Below the pieces are notes generated by a model, which was not told the origin of the DNA, did not search any database, and was given only the letters and a program-made list of their open reading frames with translations. Both the position numbers and the translations under genes were made by a program. This document shows, piece by piece, positions 7,422-16,335 of a stretch of 23,250 nt of DNA. How positions within the stretch are numbered: the stretch's first letter is position 1; the number at the start of each line of letters is the position of its first letter. The stretch comes from an uncultured Actinomycetes bacterium (lineage in GTDB: Bacteria > Actinomycetota > Actinomycetes > Nanopelagicales > Nanopelagicaceae), in contig CAIMUD010000214.1 in assembly GCA_903844585.1 (NCBI GenBank), positions 1 through 23,250 on the forward strand, written 5' to 3'.

Positions 7422-8498
7422 TTAATTTCCTTCTTGCATCTCTGTAGGTGCGTTGTGAACATCAAGGATTTCACTCGCGCTAGCTGGCTTAATGTCGCCA
7501 CCTAATTTATCCGTGCGATGGATTGGCTGTTTTGGCTTTGCATCTTCCTTGTAAATTGCAGGAATTGAACCAAGCAATCCCTTCTGGAAATCTTCAAAAG
7601 CATCCAAGACCTCGCGCTTTGTATTCATCACGAAGGGACCCATCCACGCAACAGGTTCTTTAATCGGTTGGCCGCCGAGAATAAATAGTTCAAGGTTTGG
7701 CGAACGGCTTTCTTGTTGGTTTGCAGCACGAATAACAATGCTGTCGCCCTCACCAAAAACAGTGAGCTGACCCATTTGAATCGGGCGCGCTTCATCCCCT
7801 GCAAATCCATGTCCAGCCATCGCATAAACAAGTGCGTTGTAATCTTTGCGCCAAGGCAAGCGAATCTCCGCACCTGGTGCAACAGTTGCGTGAATTAAAG
7901 TAATGGGAGTTTGTGTTGTACCTGGACCAATGTGGCCATCTAACTCACCAGCAATAATGCGAATTAAAGAACCACCATCGGCTGTTGTTAAGAGTTTTAC
8001 ATCATTAGCGCGAACATCTTGATATGCCGGCGGTGACCATTTCTTTGCAGCAGGAAGATTGACCCACAGCTGGAATCCATGAAATAACCCGCCACTCATG
8101 ACTAGATGCTCTGGAGGAGTTTCGATGTGGAGAATTCCGCCGCCCGCTGTCATCCATTGAGTGTCACCGTCTGTAATTGTTCCGCCACCACCATTGCTAT
8201 CTTTATGATCAAAGATTCCATCAATGATGTATGTGACTGTTTCAAATCCGCGGTGTGGATGCCATGGTGTTCCCTTTGGTTCACCGGGTGCATATTCAAC
8301 TTCGCCCATTTGATCTAAGTGAATAAATGGATCGAGTTCTGCTAAATCAACTCCTGCAAATGCTCGGCGAACAGGAAAGCCTTCACCTTCAAAACCTTGC
8401 GGCGCGGTTGTTATGCTCTTAACTTTTCGTGCGCGTGAATTTGGAGCATCAGTAACTCTTGGAAGAACTGTCACATCACTAACGGTTACTGCAGGCAT
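7422..8498 (-). CDS. Pirin family protein (bicupin)
   Basis: 358 residues, somewhat longer than minimal pirins. Pirins are bicupin metal-binding proteins; some show quercetin dioxygenase activity, but the physiological role in bacteria is generally unclear. The N-terminal cupin holds the metal ligands His80 and His82 in TPWHPHRGFETVTY and His124 and Glu126 in GILHIETP, in the same pattern as known pirins. The C-terminal cupin (PF05726-like) contains GHGFAGDEARP and FILGGQPIKEPVAWMGPFVMNT. AAGGAG lies 6 nt before the ATG, making this one of the window's few genes with a strong Shine-Dalgarno. The last ~50 residues are a polar extension. It is divergent from trhO. Confidence 0.93.
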   Translation of the reverse strand: MPAVTVSDVTVLPRVTDAPNSRARKVKSITTAPQGFEGEGFPVRRAFAGVDLAELDPFIHLDQMGEVEYAPGEPKGTPWHPHRGFETVTYIIDGIFDHKDSNGGGGTITDGDTQWMTAGGGILHIETPPEHLVMSGGLFHGFQLWVNLPAAKKWSPPAYQDVRANDVKLLTTADGGSLIRIIAGELDGHIGPGTTQTPITLIHATVAPGAEIRLPWRKDYNALVYAMAGHGFAGDEARPIQMGQLTVFGEGDSIVIRAANQQESRSPNLELFILGGQPIKEPVAWMGPFVMNTKREVLDAFEDFQKGLLGSIPAIYKEDAKPKQPIHRTDKLGGDIKPASASEILDVHNAPTEMQEGN

Positions 8499-8582
8499 TT
8501 CGCGCTCCTTCTCTATGAAAGCAGAGTAATTGAACTTTCAACTACTCGCAACTGCAAGCGTTTGTTGAATATCCCGAGGCAA

Positions 8583-8620
8583 ATGCAAGTGCTTTGCATC
8601 GCTTTGATCTGGCATAGAAT
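8583..8620 (+). promoter_or_regulatory. trhO promoter with overlapping inverted repeat
   Basis: TAGAAT (8615-8620) ends 6 nt before the trhO ATG, a leaderless arrangement. TTTGCA (8593-8598) 16 nt upstream is a possible -35. It overlaps the inverted repeat ATGCAA (8583-8588) / TTGCAT (8594-8599) with a 5-nt spacer, a possible operator of unknown regulator. Confidence 0.5.
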
Positions 8621-8626
8621 TAGCTC

Positions 8627-9535
8627 ATGCAAAGCCAGAAGGTGCTTCTCTACTACGGCTTCACCCCCGTGGCTGATCCTGCTGCTGTAAAACTGTGGCA
8701 GAAAAATCTTTGCGAGATGTTAAATCTCAAAGGCCGCATTCTCATTTCAGAGCATGGAATTAATGGAACTGTTGGCGGCGACATTGATGACCTTCGTAAA
8801 TATGTTAAGAATACAAAGCAGTACCCAGGATTTAAGAAGATTACATTTAAATGGTCTATCGGTACTGGAGACGAATTTCCTCGACTTCAGATTCGCATTA
8901 AGAAAGAACTAGTTGCTTTTGACAATCCAGAAGAGCTAAAGGTTGATGAAAGCGGAGTTATTGGCGGCGGAATTCACCTTCGTCCAGAGCAAGTCAACGA
9001 ACTAGTGAAAGAACGCGGCGATGACGTCGTCTTCTTTGATGGCCGCAATCAGTACGAAGCAAAGATCGGTAAATTTAAGAATGCAATTGTGCCTGATGTA
9101 AATACTTCGCGGGATTTTGTGCGAGAGATTGAAAGTGGAAAGTATGACCATCTAAAAGATAAGCCAGTTGTTACATATTGCACTGGTGGGATTCGCTGTG
9201 AGGTTCTTTCCGTGGTGATGAAAAACCGCGGCTTTAATGAGGTCTACCAACTTGATGGTGGAATTGTTAAATATGGTGAGAAGTTTGGTGATGACGGACT
9301 TTGGGAAGGCTCGCTTTATACATTTGATTCACGTATGGCTGTTGATTTCTCACAGAAGACAAAGGTCATCGGCGAGTGCGAGATTTGTAGCGGGCCGACC
9401 AAGTTATTCCGTAATTGCCGAACAAAGACCTGCCACGAGCTCATACTTCTCTGCGATTCATGCAACGATCTTGATGCCAATCGTAAATGTACCCACGATC
9501 CAAGCCGAGCGCGCGAAAAAGATTTGGTTGGTTAA
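8627..9535 (+). CDS. trhO: tRNA uridine(34) hydroxylase TrhO (YceA-type rhodanese)
   Basis: 302 residues. The family hydroxylates U34 of certain tRNAs to 5-hydroxyuridine, a wobble modification. The N-terminal acylphosphatase-like domain (about 1-105) contains GRILISEHGINGTVGG. The rhodanese domain (about 120-225) has active-site Cys185 in YCTGGIRCE and the GGIVKYGEKFGDDGLWEGSLYTFDSRM region typical of TrhO. A C-terminal Cys cluster (CEIC, CRTKTC, CDSC, C288) probably binds zinc. The start follows a TAGAAT box with no Shine-Dalgarno. Its stop overlaps the convergent pntB stop within the palindrome TTAA. Confidence 0.94.
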   Translation: MQSQKVLLYYGFTPVADPAAVKLWQKNLCEMLNLKGRILISEHGINGTVGGDIDDLRKYVKNTKQYPGFKKITFKWSIGTGDEFPRLQIRIKKELVAFDNPEELKVDESGVIGGGIHLRPEQVNELVKERGDDVVFFDGRNQYEAKIGKFKNAIVPDVNTSRDFVREIESGKYDHLKDKPVVTYCTGGIRCEVLSVVMKNRGFNEVYQLDGGIVKYGEKFGDDGLWEGSLYTFDSRMAVDFSQKTKVIGECEICSGPTKLFRNCRTKTCHELILLCDSCNDLDANRKCTHDPSRAREKDLVG

Positions 9536-10905
9536 AGCGCCTTAAGCGCGCTAACAACTTTTGTAAGAGATGCCTTTGCATCACCGAAAAGCAACATAGT
9601 CTTTGGATCGTAGAGAAGTTCGTTTTCGATTCCCGCAAATCCTGGACGCATTGATCGCTTCAAGAAAATTACATTCGCTGCATTTGAAACTTCAAGAATT
9701 GGCATTCCATAAATTGGACATCCTGGCGTTGTTTGCGCAGCAGGGTTAACAACGTCGTTTGCGCCAATGACAATGGCAACATCAGTCTGACCAAATGTTG
9801 GGTTAACTTCTTCCATCTCAGCTAATTGATCGTAAGGAACATTAGCTTCGGCAAGGAGCACGTTCATATGTCCTGGCATGCGACCAGCAACAGGGTGAAT
9901 TCCATAAGCAACATCAATGCCCTTAGAGATCATCAAATCTGCTAACTCACGAACAGTGTGCTGCGCTTGTGCGACAGCTAAACCGAAACCAGGAACAATC
10001 ACGACGCGACGTGCGTAGTTGAGAAGAATTGCAACATCATCCGGTGAACCAGACCGGACAGGACGCTCTTCTGAAACTCCAGCAAGATCTTGAGGCTTTG
10101 CGGTAAATGCGCCAAAGAGAGTTCCAAAGAGTGAACGTCCCATTGCATCTGCCATTAAGCGAGTCAAAATTGTTCCTGATGCGCCAACGAGAGTTCCAGC
10201 GATTATCAAAAGCGTTGACTGCAATACATATCCACTTGCAGCAACTGTTAAACCAGTAAAGGCGTTAAGTAGTGAGATAACAATCGGCACATCTGCCCCG
10301 CCCACAGGAAGCACGAACAGAACACCAAAAAGTAGAGAGAGCGCGGCAAGAACTAGTAGGGGAGTTGTACCGAGGGCACTTACAACCCAAACAGATGAGC
10401 CAAGAACTGCTGCCAAAGTTGCTGCAATTACGAATCGACCGCCAGGAAATACAACGGGACGAGTTGTCATAAGTTCTTGTAGCTTCATAAATGTAATTAC
10501 TGAACCGCTAAATGAAACGCAACCTACAACAACTGTGAAGACTGTGAAAATAACTTCAGCAGTTGTGGCTTCTGCCCCAAGCGCCTGATATTCCACCATT
10601 GCAACAAGTGCGGCAGCACCGCCACCAACACCGTTAAAGAGTGCAACAAGTTGTGGCATCTGTGTCATCTGAACTTTACGTGCAGCAGGAACACCTATTG
10701 CTGCGCCAACTGCGATTGCACCAAGAATCCAACCAATGTTATGAACTGGTGGCTTAAAGAAAACTACAACGGTTGCAATAGTTGCACCGATTGCACCGAT
10801 GATATTTCCGCGGCGGGCAGTCTTTGGATGCGATAAACCTTTAAGAGCCAGGATGAAGCAAACACCTGCAGCCAGACCAATAAGGTCGTATAAAGATTGG
10901 TTCAC
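9532..10905 (-). CDS. pntB: NAD(P) transhydrogenase beta subunit
   Basis: 457 residues. With PntAa and PntAb it forms the membrane transhydrogenase that uses the proton gradient to drive hydride transfer from NADH to NADP+. Residues to about 270 form multiple TM helices (domain II). The C-terminal ~180 residues are the NADP(H)-binding domain III, with GFGLAVAQAQH (most homologues have GYG), GRMPGHMNVLLAEANVPYD and VVNPAAQTTPGCPIYGMPILEV. The GTG start overlaps the pntAb stop (GTGA), so the subunits are translationally coupled. Last gene of the pntAa-pntAb-pntB operon. Confidence 0.97.
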   Translation of the reverse strand: MNQSLYDLIGLAAGVCFILALKGLSHPKTARRGNIIGAIGATIATVVVFFKPPVHNIGWILGAIAVGAAIGVPAARKVQMTQMPQLVALFNGVGGGAAALVAMVEYQALGAEATTAEVIFTVFTVVVGCVSFSGSVITFMKLQELMTTRPVVFPGGRFVIAATLAAVLGSSVWVVSALGTTPLLVLAALSLLFGVLFVLPVGGADVPIVISLLNAFTGLTVAASGYVLQSTLLIIAGTLVGASGTILTRLMADAMGRSLFGTLFGAFTAKPQDLAGVSEERPVRSGSPDDVAILLNYARRVVIVPGFGLAVAQAQHTVRELADLMISKGIDVAYGIHPVAGRMPGHMNVLLAEANVPYDQLAEMEEVNPTFGQTDVAIVIGANDVVNPAAQTTPGCPIYGMPILEVSNAANVIFLKRSMRPGFAGIENELLYDPKTMLLFGDAKASLTKVVSALKAL

Positions 10906-11192
10906 TTGTTTGCTCCTTTCTTACCCTTGAACATTTCGAGCATGCGGTCTGTTACTACAAAGCCGCCAATCATGTTGATTGTTGCAAGCACGATTGCAAT
11001 AACCGAGAGAATGAGTTCGAGCGTTGTATTGCTGTGTGAGCAAACCATGATTGCACCCACAAGAATTACACCGTGAATTGCATTGGCGCCCGACATCAGT
11101 GGAGTGTGAAGTGTTGAAGAAACCTTTGAAACTACCTCAAAACCAACGAATACAGATAAAACAAAAAGGGAAATGATTGCGATTGCATCCAT
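10902..11192 (-). CDS. pntAb: NAD(P) transhydrogenase alpha subunit 2 (membrane part)
   Basis: 96 residues forming three TM helices, matching the split C-terminal membrane segment of the alpha subunit. The motif HTPLMSGANAIHGVILVGA is the conserved first-loop signature of this domain. A basic C-terminus follows (MFKGKKGANK). Its ATG overlaps the pntAa stop by one base (TAATG) and its stop overlaps the pntB GTG, so all three subunits are coupled. A three-gene split form is typical of actinobacteria and alphaproteobacteria, in contrast to the two-gene enterobacterial form. Confidence 0.95.
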   Translation of the reverse strand: MDAIAIISLFVLSVFVGFEVVSKVSSTLHTPLMSGANAIHGVILVGAIMVCSHSNTTLELILSVIAIVLATINMIGGFVVTDRMLEMFKGKKGANK

Positions 11193-12316
11193 TACTTATT
11201 ACCTCCACGATGTTCTCCGTTGTGGGTCAGCGTTGCACCCGCAATAATTTCATCTTCAAAATTGATGTCGAAGGCTAGAGGTGAGCCATCTTTTTCTGGC
11301 TTTACTAATAGCGTCAAGAGATTGACAACATTTCGTGAATACAAACTCGAGGCATGGAAGGAAAGCTGGCTCGGAACATCTTTACCGCCCCAGATGCGAA
11401 CACCCTTTGGCGTTGTCACGATCTCACCAGGCTTTGATCCTTCAACGTTTCCGCCAGTTTCAGCCGCAAGATCAACAATGATTGTTCCTGGCTCCATCGA
11501 ATCAACCATCGCTTGAGTCATGAGTCTTGGAGCAGTGCGCCCCGGAACTGCTGCCGTTGTAATAACTACATGCGACTTTGCAATAAATGGCGTAAGTAGT
11601 TCACGTTGCTTTGCTGCCCGATCTTCTGTCATCTCGCGTGCATAGCCACCAGCACCTTCGAGTGCTTCTAGTTCGAGTTCAATAAATGTTGCACCCATGG
11701 AACGAACTTCATCGGCAGATGCTGGACGAACATCGTAAGCAGAAACAACTGCGCCAAGTCTGCGAGCAGTTGCAATTGCTTGAAGCCCGGCAACGCCTGC
11801 ACCTAATACCAATACTTGAGCAGGTGTAACTGTGCCAGCTGCTGTCATTAAGAGTGGAAAGAATCGTGGTGAAAGTTCGGCGCCAACAAGGGCTGCGCGA
11901 TAGCCAGCGCAAAGTGCTTGTGATGTAAGGGCGTCCATTGATTGCGCACGAGAAATACGCGGAACTAATTCAAGAGAAAGTGCAGTCACTCCTGCTTTCG
12001 CCGCTGCTTCTATCGAATCAACTGCAGTTGTTGGTGAAAGAAATGAAATTGTAATTGCGCCCTTTTTGAGAGTTGCCATTTGGGCTGGAGTTAGAGGTTG
12101 CACAGAGAGAACTACATCAGCCCCCTTTAGTACATCACCCTGAGAAATCTTCGCCCCAGCGCTTTCGTAATCAGCATCAGTACCTTGTGCGTGCGTACCT
12201 GCTCCAGATTCGATGACAACATCGAGTCCAAGTCTGGTTAATTTGTTAATTACATCGGGGACCAACGCAACGCGTTTTTCACCATCACGAATTTCTCTAG
12301 GAACGGCAATTTGCAT
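11192..12316 (-). CDS. pntAa: NAD(P) transhydrogenase alpha subunit 1 (NAD-binding part)
   Basis: 374 residues, the soluble NAD(H)-binding domain I. Hallmarks are the N-terminal AVPREIRDGEKRVALVPD shared with alanine dehydrogenase, RAQSMDALTSQA (the conserved RQD-type loop region), the Rossmann motif VLGAGVAGLQAI, and the C-terminal AAETGGNVEGS with IWGGKDVPSQL. It opens the operon. A TAAAGT hexamer (plus-strand 12323-12328) lies 6 nt upstream of the ATG, consistent with leaderless transcription. The operon supplies NADPH for biosynthesis. Confidence 0.97.
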   Translation of the reverse strand: MQIAVPREIRDGEKRVALVPDVINKLTRLGLDVVIESGAGTHAQGTDADYESAGAKISQGDVLKGADVVLSVQPLTPAQMATLKKGAITISFLSPTTAVDSIEAAAKAGVTALSLELVPRISRAQSMDALTSQALCAGYRAALVGAELSPRFFPLLMTAAGTVTPAQVLVLGAGVAGLQAIATARRLGAVVSAYDVRPASADEVRSMGATFIELELEALEGAGGYAREMTEDRAAKQRELLTPFIAKSHVVITTAAVPGRTAPRLMTQAMVDSMEPGTIIVDLAAETGGNVEGSKPGEIVTTPKGVRIWGGKDVPSQLSFHASSLYSRNVVNLLTLLVKPEKDGSPLAFDINFEDEIIAGATLTHNGEHRGGNK

Positions 12317-12401
12317 AGGTGGACTTTACTCGCCAAATCAGCAATGTCTCTACAGGCAGTAATGTCCATACAAATAGGTATTTACCTTTAAATGACGGGC
12401 G

Positions 12402-13340
12402 CTAGTTGCCTTTTAGTTCGCCACGTGTGAGGTGGTAGAGAAGTGCCTGAATGGTTGTACGACGGTGGTATGCCTCACGCCAAATTACAGACTTTGGACC
12501 ATCAATGACTGAGGCGCTCACTTCTTCTCCACGATGTGCAGGCAAACAATGCATGAATATCGAATCCTTAGCAGCGAGCGAGATTAAATTATCAGTCACT
12601 GCAAATGGAGAAAGGGCCTTAATTTTTTCAGTGCGTTCTGACTCTGGATCTCCCATAGACATCCAAACATCGGTGTAGAGAACACTTGCACCCTTTGATG
12701 CAGATTCTGGATCATGTGAAACTTCAATTGTCGCGCCAGTTTTCGCGGCAATCTTTTGTGCTTGTGCAACAACACTTTCGGAAGGTGCCCATTTACCACT
12801 TGGTGTTGCCGCAACAACATGGGCACCCATAATCGCGCCCATAATTAACCAGGCATGAGACATGTTGTTACCGTCGCCTAAATAAACAAATTTTCTACCT
12901 TTTATATCAGCGCCAAAAGTTTCTCGGATTGTCAGCCAGTCGGCTAATAGTTGTGTTGGGTGGTCGTCGTCTGTGAGTGCATTTATGACCGGGATTGTTG
13001 CGTTTGCGCCGAGCTCTTCAACATCGGCTTGTGCAAAGGTGCGAACAATGAGCGCATCGCAGTAGCCGCTAATAATTTTTGCCGTATCGCTAATTGTTTC
13101 TCCGCGTCCAAGTTGCAATTCATCTCCACGAATAAAAATTGGAGTGCCGCCCAAGTGAGCTACCGCAGTCTCTGAAGATAAACGAGTACGAGTTGAAGGC
13201 TTTGTCATATAAATAGCAACGCTTTTATTTGCAAGTGCTGTTGAGGAGCGAAGTGGATTCTGAGCAAATGCTGAAGCAGTGTCGAGAAGTAAATCGATAT
13301 CTGCTCGCGAAAAATCTGAGGTGCGAAGTAAGTCCTTCAT
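12402..13340 (-). CDS. argF: Ornithine carbamoyltransferase
   Basis: Makes citrulline from ornithine and carbamoyl phosphate in arginine synthesis; cytosolic trimer. 312 residues. The carbamoyl-phosphate motif STRTR is at 49-53, HPTQ at 127-130, DGNNMSH at about 156-162, the ornithine-loop SMG at 228-230 and the catalytic HCLPAHRG at 264-271. The SMG loop and HCLPAHRG favour ornithine over aspartate carbamoyltransferase. A TAGAAT hexamer (plus-strand 13347-13352) lies 6 nt before the ATG: leaderless. No other arginine gene is in the window, so argF here is separate from any arg operon. It shares a 34-nt divergent promoter region with the DUF3039 gene. Confidence 0.96.
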   Translation of the reverse strand: MKDLLRTSDFSRADIDLLLDTASAFAQNPLRSSTALANKSVAIYMTKPSTRTRLSSETAVAHLGGTPIFIRGDELQLGRGETISDTAKIISGYCDALIVRTFAQADVEELGANATIPVINALTDDDHPTQLLADWLTIRETFGADIKGRKFVYLGDGNNMSHAWLIMGAIMGAHVVAATPSGKWAPSESVVAQAQKIAAKTGATIEVSHDPESASKGASVLYTDVWMSMGDPESERTEKIKALSPFAVTDNLISLAAKDSIFMHCLPAHRGEEVSASVIDGPKSVIWREAYHRRTTIQALLYHLTRGELKGN

Positions 13341-13374
13341 CTTTAAATTCTACCTGCACCACTATCCTTTTGTT
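13341..13374. promoter_or_regulatory. Compact divergent leaderless promoters, argF / DUF3039 gene
   Basis: Only 34 nt separate the two ATGs. Each has a -10 hexamer exactly 6 nt before it: TAGAAT on the minus strand (13347-13352) and TATCCT on the plus strand (13363-13368). Any -35 contacts must lie within the opposite gene's 5' end, so the two promoters may compete. Confidence 0.6.
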
Positions 13375-13650
13375 ATGGGTATTTTCAGAAGGGGCTCGTC
13401 CGATACGGATGTGCAATCTGATACCGACCTGCTCACCCGCCCAGATTTGCAGGATGAAGATGGTGGCCACGATCGATATTCACATTATGTGAAGAAAGAA
13501 AAGATTGTTGAATCTGCAGTTACTGGCAAACCAGTTCGAGCTCTCTGCGGCAAGAAATGGATTCCATCTCGGGATCCAGAGAAATATCCAATCTGCCCTG
13601 CGTGCAAAGAAATATATGAAGGCCTTCCTCGCGGTTCCAAAGATCAGTAG
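13375..13650 (+). CDS. DUF3039 family small protein
   Basis: 91 residues; function unknown. The segment VKKEKIVESAVTGKPVRALC followed by GKKWIPSRDPEKYPICPACKEIYE is the DUF3039 signature, an actinobacterial family. Three Cys residues (LCGK and CPAC) suggest a small zinc-ribbon-like site. The frame is open upstream to 13279, but that part would overlap argF. TATCCT exactly 6 nt before the ATG at 13375 supports this start. The next gene's best start (13616) lies 35 nt inside it. Confidence 0.88.
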   Translation: MGIFRRGSSDTDVQSDTDLLTRPDLQDEDGGHDRYSHYVKKEKIVESAVTGKPVRALCGKKWIPSRDPEKYPICPACKEIYEGLPRGSKDQ

Positions 13651-15427
13651 CTGCCCTCGCCGGTCACTGATTGCACTTGCTTGCGTTACTGCTTTATTAA
13701 TTAGTGGACTCGTTTTAGCGCCGGCTAGTAGCGCGGCCGAGCCTCGAAAAATTCTTACTACGTGGATTCCTTATTACAACTTAAAAACTTATCTTCCTGC
13801 AGCTCTCAATAGTTCGGCGATGATCAAAGAAGTCATGCCTTTTTGGTACACGCTCAATTACAACGCGACTACCAAAACTCCAACGATAAAAGATTTGTAT
13901 TCACCCTCAAATCCGAGCGTGCCGATGATAACTCCACTTACAGCTCTTCGAGGAGCAGGCTACAAAATCATTCCTACGATAACTGACGGAACAACCAAAC
14001 TTGTTTTGGCTAAAGCAATTTCGACTGCCGACGGCCGAACGAAAATCGTAAATTTAATTACAAATTTAGTTGTGAATAATAATTTCGATGGTATCGAGTT
14101 AGATTTCGAAAATTTTGCCTTCGTAGATGGAAGACCATCGTGGGTGACAACCGAACCACTTTGGGTCGCATTCATTCAAGAGCTAAGTACCGCACTTCAC
14201 TCACGAAATAAATTACTGTCAATTGATACTCCCTATCAATTGACCGGAACACCAACTGATCCCGGCTATTACGTTTATGCATGGGCAAAAATTGCAAACT
14301 ACATAGATCGACTTCGCATCATGACCTACGACTACTCCGTAAGTAAGCCCGGACCGATTGGTCCGATTTCATGGGTTGAAAAAACTGTTCAATATGCAAC
14401 AACTGTCATTCCTGCATCAAAAGTTTGGGTGGGGCTAGCCGGGTATGGAAAAGATTGGGTTACAAAAGTTGACGGTGTTTGTCCTGCGGAATTTGCAAAT
14501 GTAGTAAAAGTTGGAGTTAAGGCAGCAACGTTTCTAATGAATGAAGCGCCCACGTTAGCTGCAAGTTACGGAACCGTGCCGACTTTCAATCCACAATATG
14601 ACGAAATGACATTTTCATATACAAAAACGTATACGGGTAATACCGCCAGTGGCCTATCAACTTCGTGTTCTGCTTCTAGAACTGCTTGGTATCAAAGCGC
14701 ACAGAGCTACGCCACTCGTACCAATCTTGTTGCTAAGTACAAACTAGGTGGAGTTGCAACGTGGATTCTTGGAATGGAGGATCCACTTGCGCTACAAGCC
14801 ATAGCAAACGTTGCGTCAACTATCGCTCCAGCAAAAGTTCTAAGTTCAATAACTGTTGATAAGAAAATTATTGATTACGGCACATCTGTAATGGTCAACG
14901 GTCTGTTAACTCTTGAAGACAAGTTGCCACTAGCGGGAGTTCCGATTCGACTTGAAGGCAAGAGCGTTGGCGACGTATCGTGGAGACCGCTTGCACAAGG
15001 AGTTACATCAGGTGATGGTTCGTACTCTGTTCCGGTCCTACTTGGGAAAAATACAACTCTTAGGCTTGCAACAGATCTGACTTGGGAGCGAATGGATTCG
15101 CTAAGCAATGAAGAGCCAATTGCAGTCACCAGACTTGTGAGTATTAACGCTCCGCTCACCACAAAAATCGGTCTGCCTTATGCAATCACTGGAGTAGTGC
15201 GACCTCGCAGTGCAGGTGTACAAGTTGCCCTTAAGCAATTTGTTTCAGGTGCCTGGAAGTACGTGGGCGAACCAGTACCTACTGAGGCTGATGGAACCTT
15301 TACATTCAAATTGGATAAGCCGTCTGATACCGCTGTTCGTGGTCTCTCAACTTTCCAAATTGAAATAGGGGCAGATGCAACTTTTGCAGTTGTCACAAGT
15401 GAAGCCTTCTCTATCATTGTGAGATGA
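13616..15427 (+). CDS. Secreted glycoside hydrolase family 18 protein with C-terminal Ig-like domains
   Basis: 603 residues from ATG 13616. A signal peptide fits residues 1-40: basic n-region to Arg17, hydrophobic core ~18-35, likely cleavage at ASSA/AEP. The GH18 barrel spans about 45-420: DGIELDFE at 158-165 corresponds to the DxxDxDxE motif with catalytic Glu165 (second Asp replaced by Glu), followed by RIMTYDYS and WVGLAGYGKDW. The pattern is closest to YaaH/SleL-type wall-acting GH18 enzymes, so peptidoglycan or another N-acetylglucosamine polymer is a plausible substrate. Residues about 430-603 form two beta-rich Ig-like/carrier domains. The start overlaps DUF3039 by 35 nt; an earlier ATG (13505) is open but would spoil the signal peptide. 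Confidence 0.85.
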   Translation: MKAFLAVPKISSCPRRSLIALACVTALLISGLVLAPASSAAEPRKILTTWIPYYNLKTYLPAALNSSAMIKEVMPFWYTLNYNATTKTPTIKDLYSPSNPSVPMITPLTALRGAGYKIIPTITDGTTKLVLAKAISTADGRTKIVNLITNLVVNNNFDGIELDFENFAFVDGRPSWVTTEPLWVAFIQELSTALHSRNKLLSIDTPYQLTGTPTDPGYYVYAWAKIANYIDRLRIMTYDYSVSKPGPIGPISWVEKTVQYATTVIPASKVWVGLAGYGKDWVTKVDGVCPAEFANVVKVGVKAATFLMNEAPTLAASYGTVPTFNPQYDEMTFSYTKTYTGNTASGLSTSCSASRTAWYQSAQSYATRTNLVAKYKLGGVATWILGMEDPLALQAIANVASTIAPAKVLSSITVDKKIIDYGTSVMVNGLLTLEDKLPLAGVPIRLEGKSVGDVSWRPLAQGVTSGDGSYSVPVLLGKNTTLRLATDLTWERMDSLSNEEPIAVTRLVSINAPLTTKIGLPYAITGVVRPRSAGVQVALKQFVSGAWKYVGEPVPTEADGTFTFKLDKPSDTAVRGLSTFQIEIGADATFAVVTSEAFSIIVR

Positions 15428-15457
15428 AGATTCGGTTGAAATGAAAGCTTGGGATCA

Positions 15458-15754
15458 ATGATGGTGAGAACCGCAGAGAAGGTTGAGGAAGAGATTGCAG
15501 CAATCTTTTCTGGCGATCAGCCGTGGGTAACCATCGTTTGGGATGATCCTGTAAACCTTATGACTTATGTGACGTATGTATTGATGGAACTCTTTGGCTA
15601 TTCGAAAGCTAAAGCCAACGAAATAATGCTCAAAGTTCATAATGAAGGTAAGGCAGTTGTTTCAACAGGTAGTCGCGAAGAAATGGAGCATGATGTCGCA
15701 AGACTTCATGAATTTGGTTTATGGGCAACGCTTCAACGCGGTGATCAGATATGA
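15458..15754 (+). CDS. clpS: ATP-dependent Clp protease adaptor ClpS
   Basis: About 98 residues. ClpS binds N-degron substrates and hands them to the ClpAP/ClpCP protease. The body [20 protein letters not shown]... [33 protein letters not shown] matches actinobacterial ClpS closely; the DDP and His in KVHNEG belong to the substrate pocket. The start is ambiguous: TTG 15449, ATG 15458 or ATG 15461; the ATG pair is preferred. The stop overlaps the next gene's start as ATGA. It heads the conserved cluster found around Rv1331 in M. tuberculosis. Confidence 0.95.
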   Translation: MMVRTAEKVEEEIAAIFSGDQPWVTIVWDDPVNLMTYVTYVLMELFGYSKAKANEIMLKVHNEGKAVVSTGSREEMEHDVARLHEFGLWATLQRGDQI

Positions 15755-16317
15755 GTAACACCGAAGGTTTTCGTCGCCATGGTAATAATTCTTATATTGC
15801 AGAATTTTCACAATCAGAACGTGAAATCCTAATTAATTTAACAGAACAAATTATCGAGCTATTAGCCGAGCGCGTAGATCATGGACATGAAGACCCACTT
15901 GCCGCCATGGTTGGAATTACATCGCATGATTCACCGCCAGAGGATGAAGTTTTACATCGGTTACTGCCAAACGCATATGCAGATGAGGTAGACGCGGCTG
16001 AATTTCGTAGGTACACAGAATCAACTCTTAGAAACAAAAAGCAGGCACATGCAATGGCTATGCGGATGTATCTAAAAAGTGCTGAAGATAACATCGTTGA
16101 TTTGGATCACGATTCTGCAAATGCTTGGCTTGGTGCAATCAACGACATCCGACTAGCTGTTGGCGTAAGACTCAATGTAGGAGTCAAAACAAATGAAGAT
16201 TTAGAAATTCTTGCACCCGATGATCCACTCTCTGCTGTTTACACCGTTTATACATGGCTCGGCTGGCTTCAAGAAACTCTTGTACTTGCACTCATGGATA
16301 ATTCCACAATTGCCTAG
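15751..16317 (+). CDS. DUF2017 family protein
   Basis: 188 residues, soluble, acidic and mostly helical. Function unknown. The position directly after clpS with a 4-nt overlap is the usual place of this actinobacterial family (Rv1332 in M. tuberculosis). The signature region is the early [23 protein letters not shown] and the C-terminal [19 protein letters not shown] ... [19 protein letters not shown]. The obligate coupling with ClpS suggests, by inference only, a role linked to Clp substrate handling or regulation. Confidence 0.9.
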   Translation: MSNTEGFRRHGNNSYIAEFSQSEREILINLTEQIIELLAERVDHGHEDPLAAMVGITSHDSPPEDEVLHRLLPNAYADEVDAAEFRRYTESTLRNKKQAHAMAMRMYLKSAEDNIVDLDHDSANAWLGAINDIRLAVGVRLNVGVKTNEDLEILAPDDPLSAVYTVYTWLGWLQETLVLALMDNSTIA

Positions 16318-16320
16318 CGA

Positions 16321-16326
16321 TAGAAT
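16321..16326 (+). promoter_or_regulatory. Candidate mec -10 element
   Basis: TAGAAT lies 9 nt before the ATG, allowing a start site 2-3 nt upstream of the codon, a near-leaderless transcript. It begins immediately after the DUF2017 stop, suggesting the cluster has internal promoters. Confidence 0.45.
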
Positions 16327-16335
16327 TTAACTCCT

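Noticed and set aside
13505..13615. N-terminal extension of the GH18 protein from ATG 13505
   Set aside because: It would overlap DUF3039 by 146 nt and place about 54 residues before the hydrophobic signal core.
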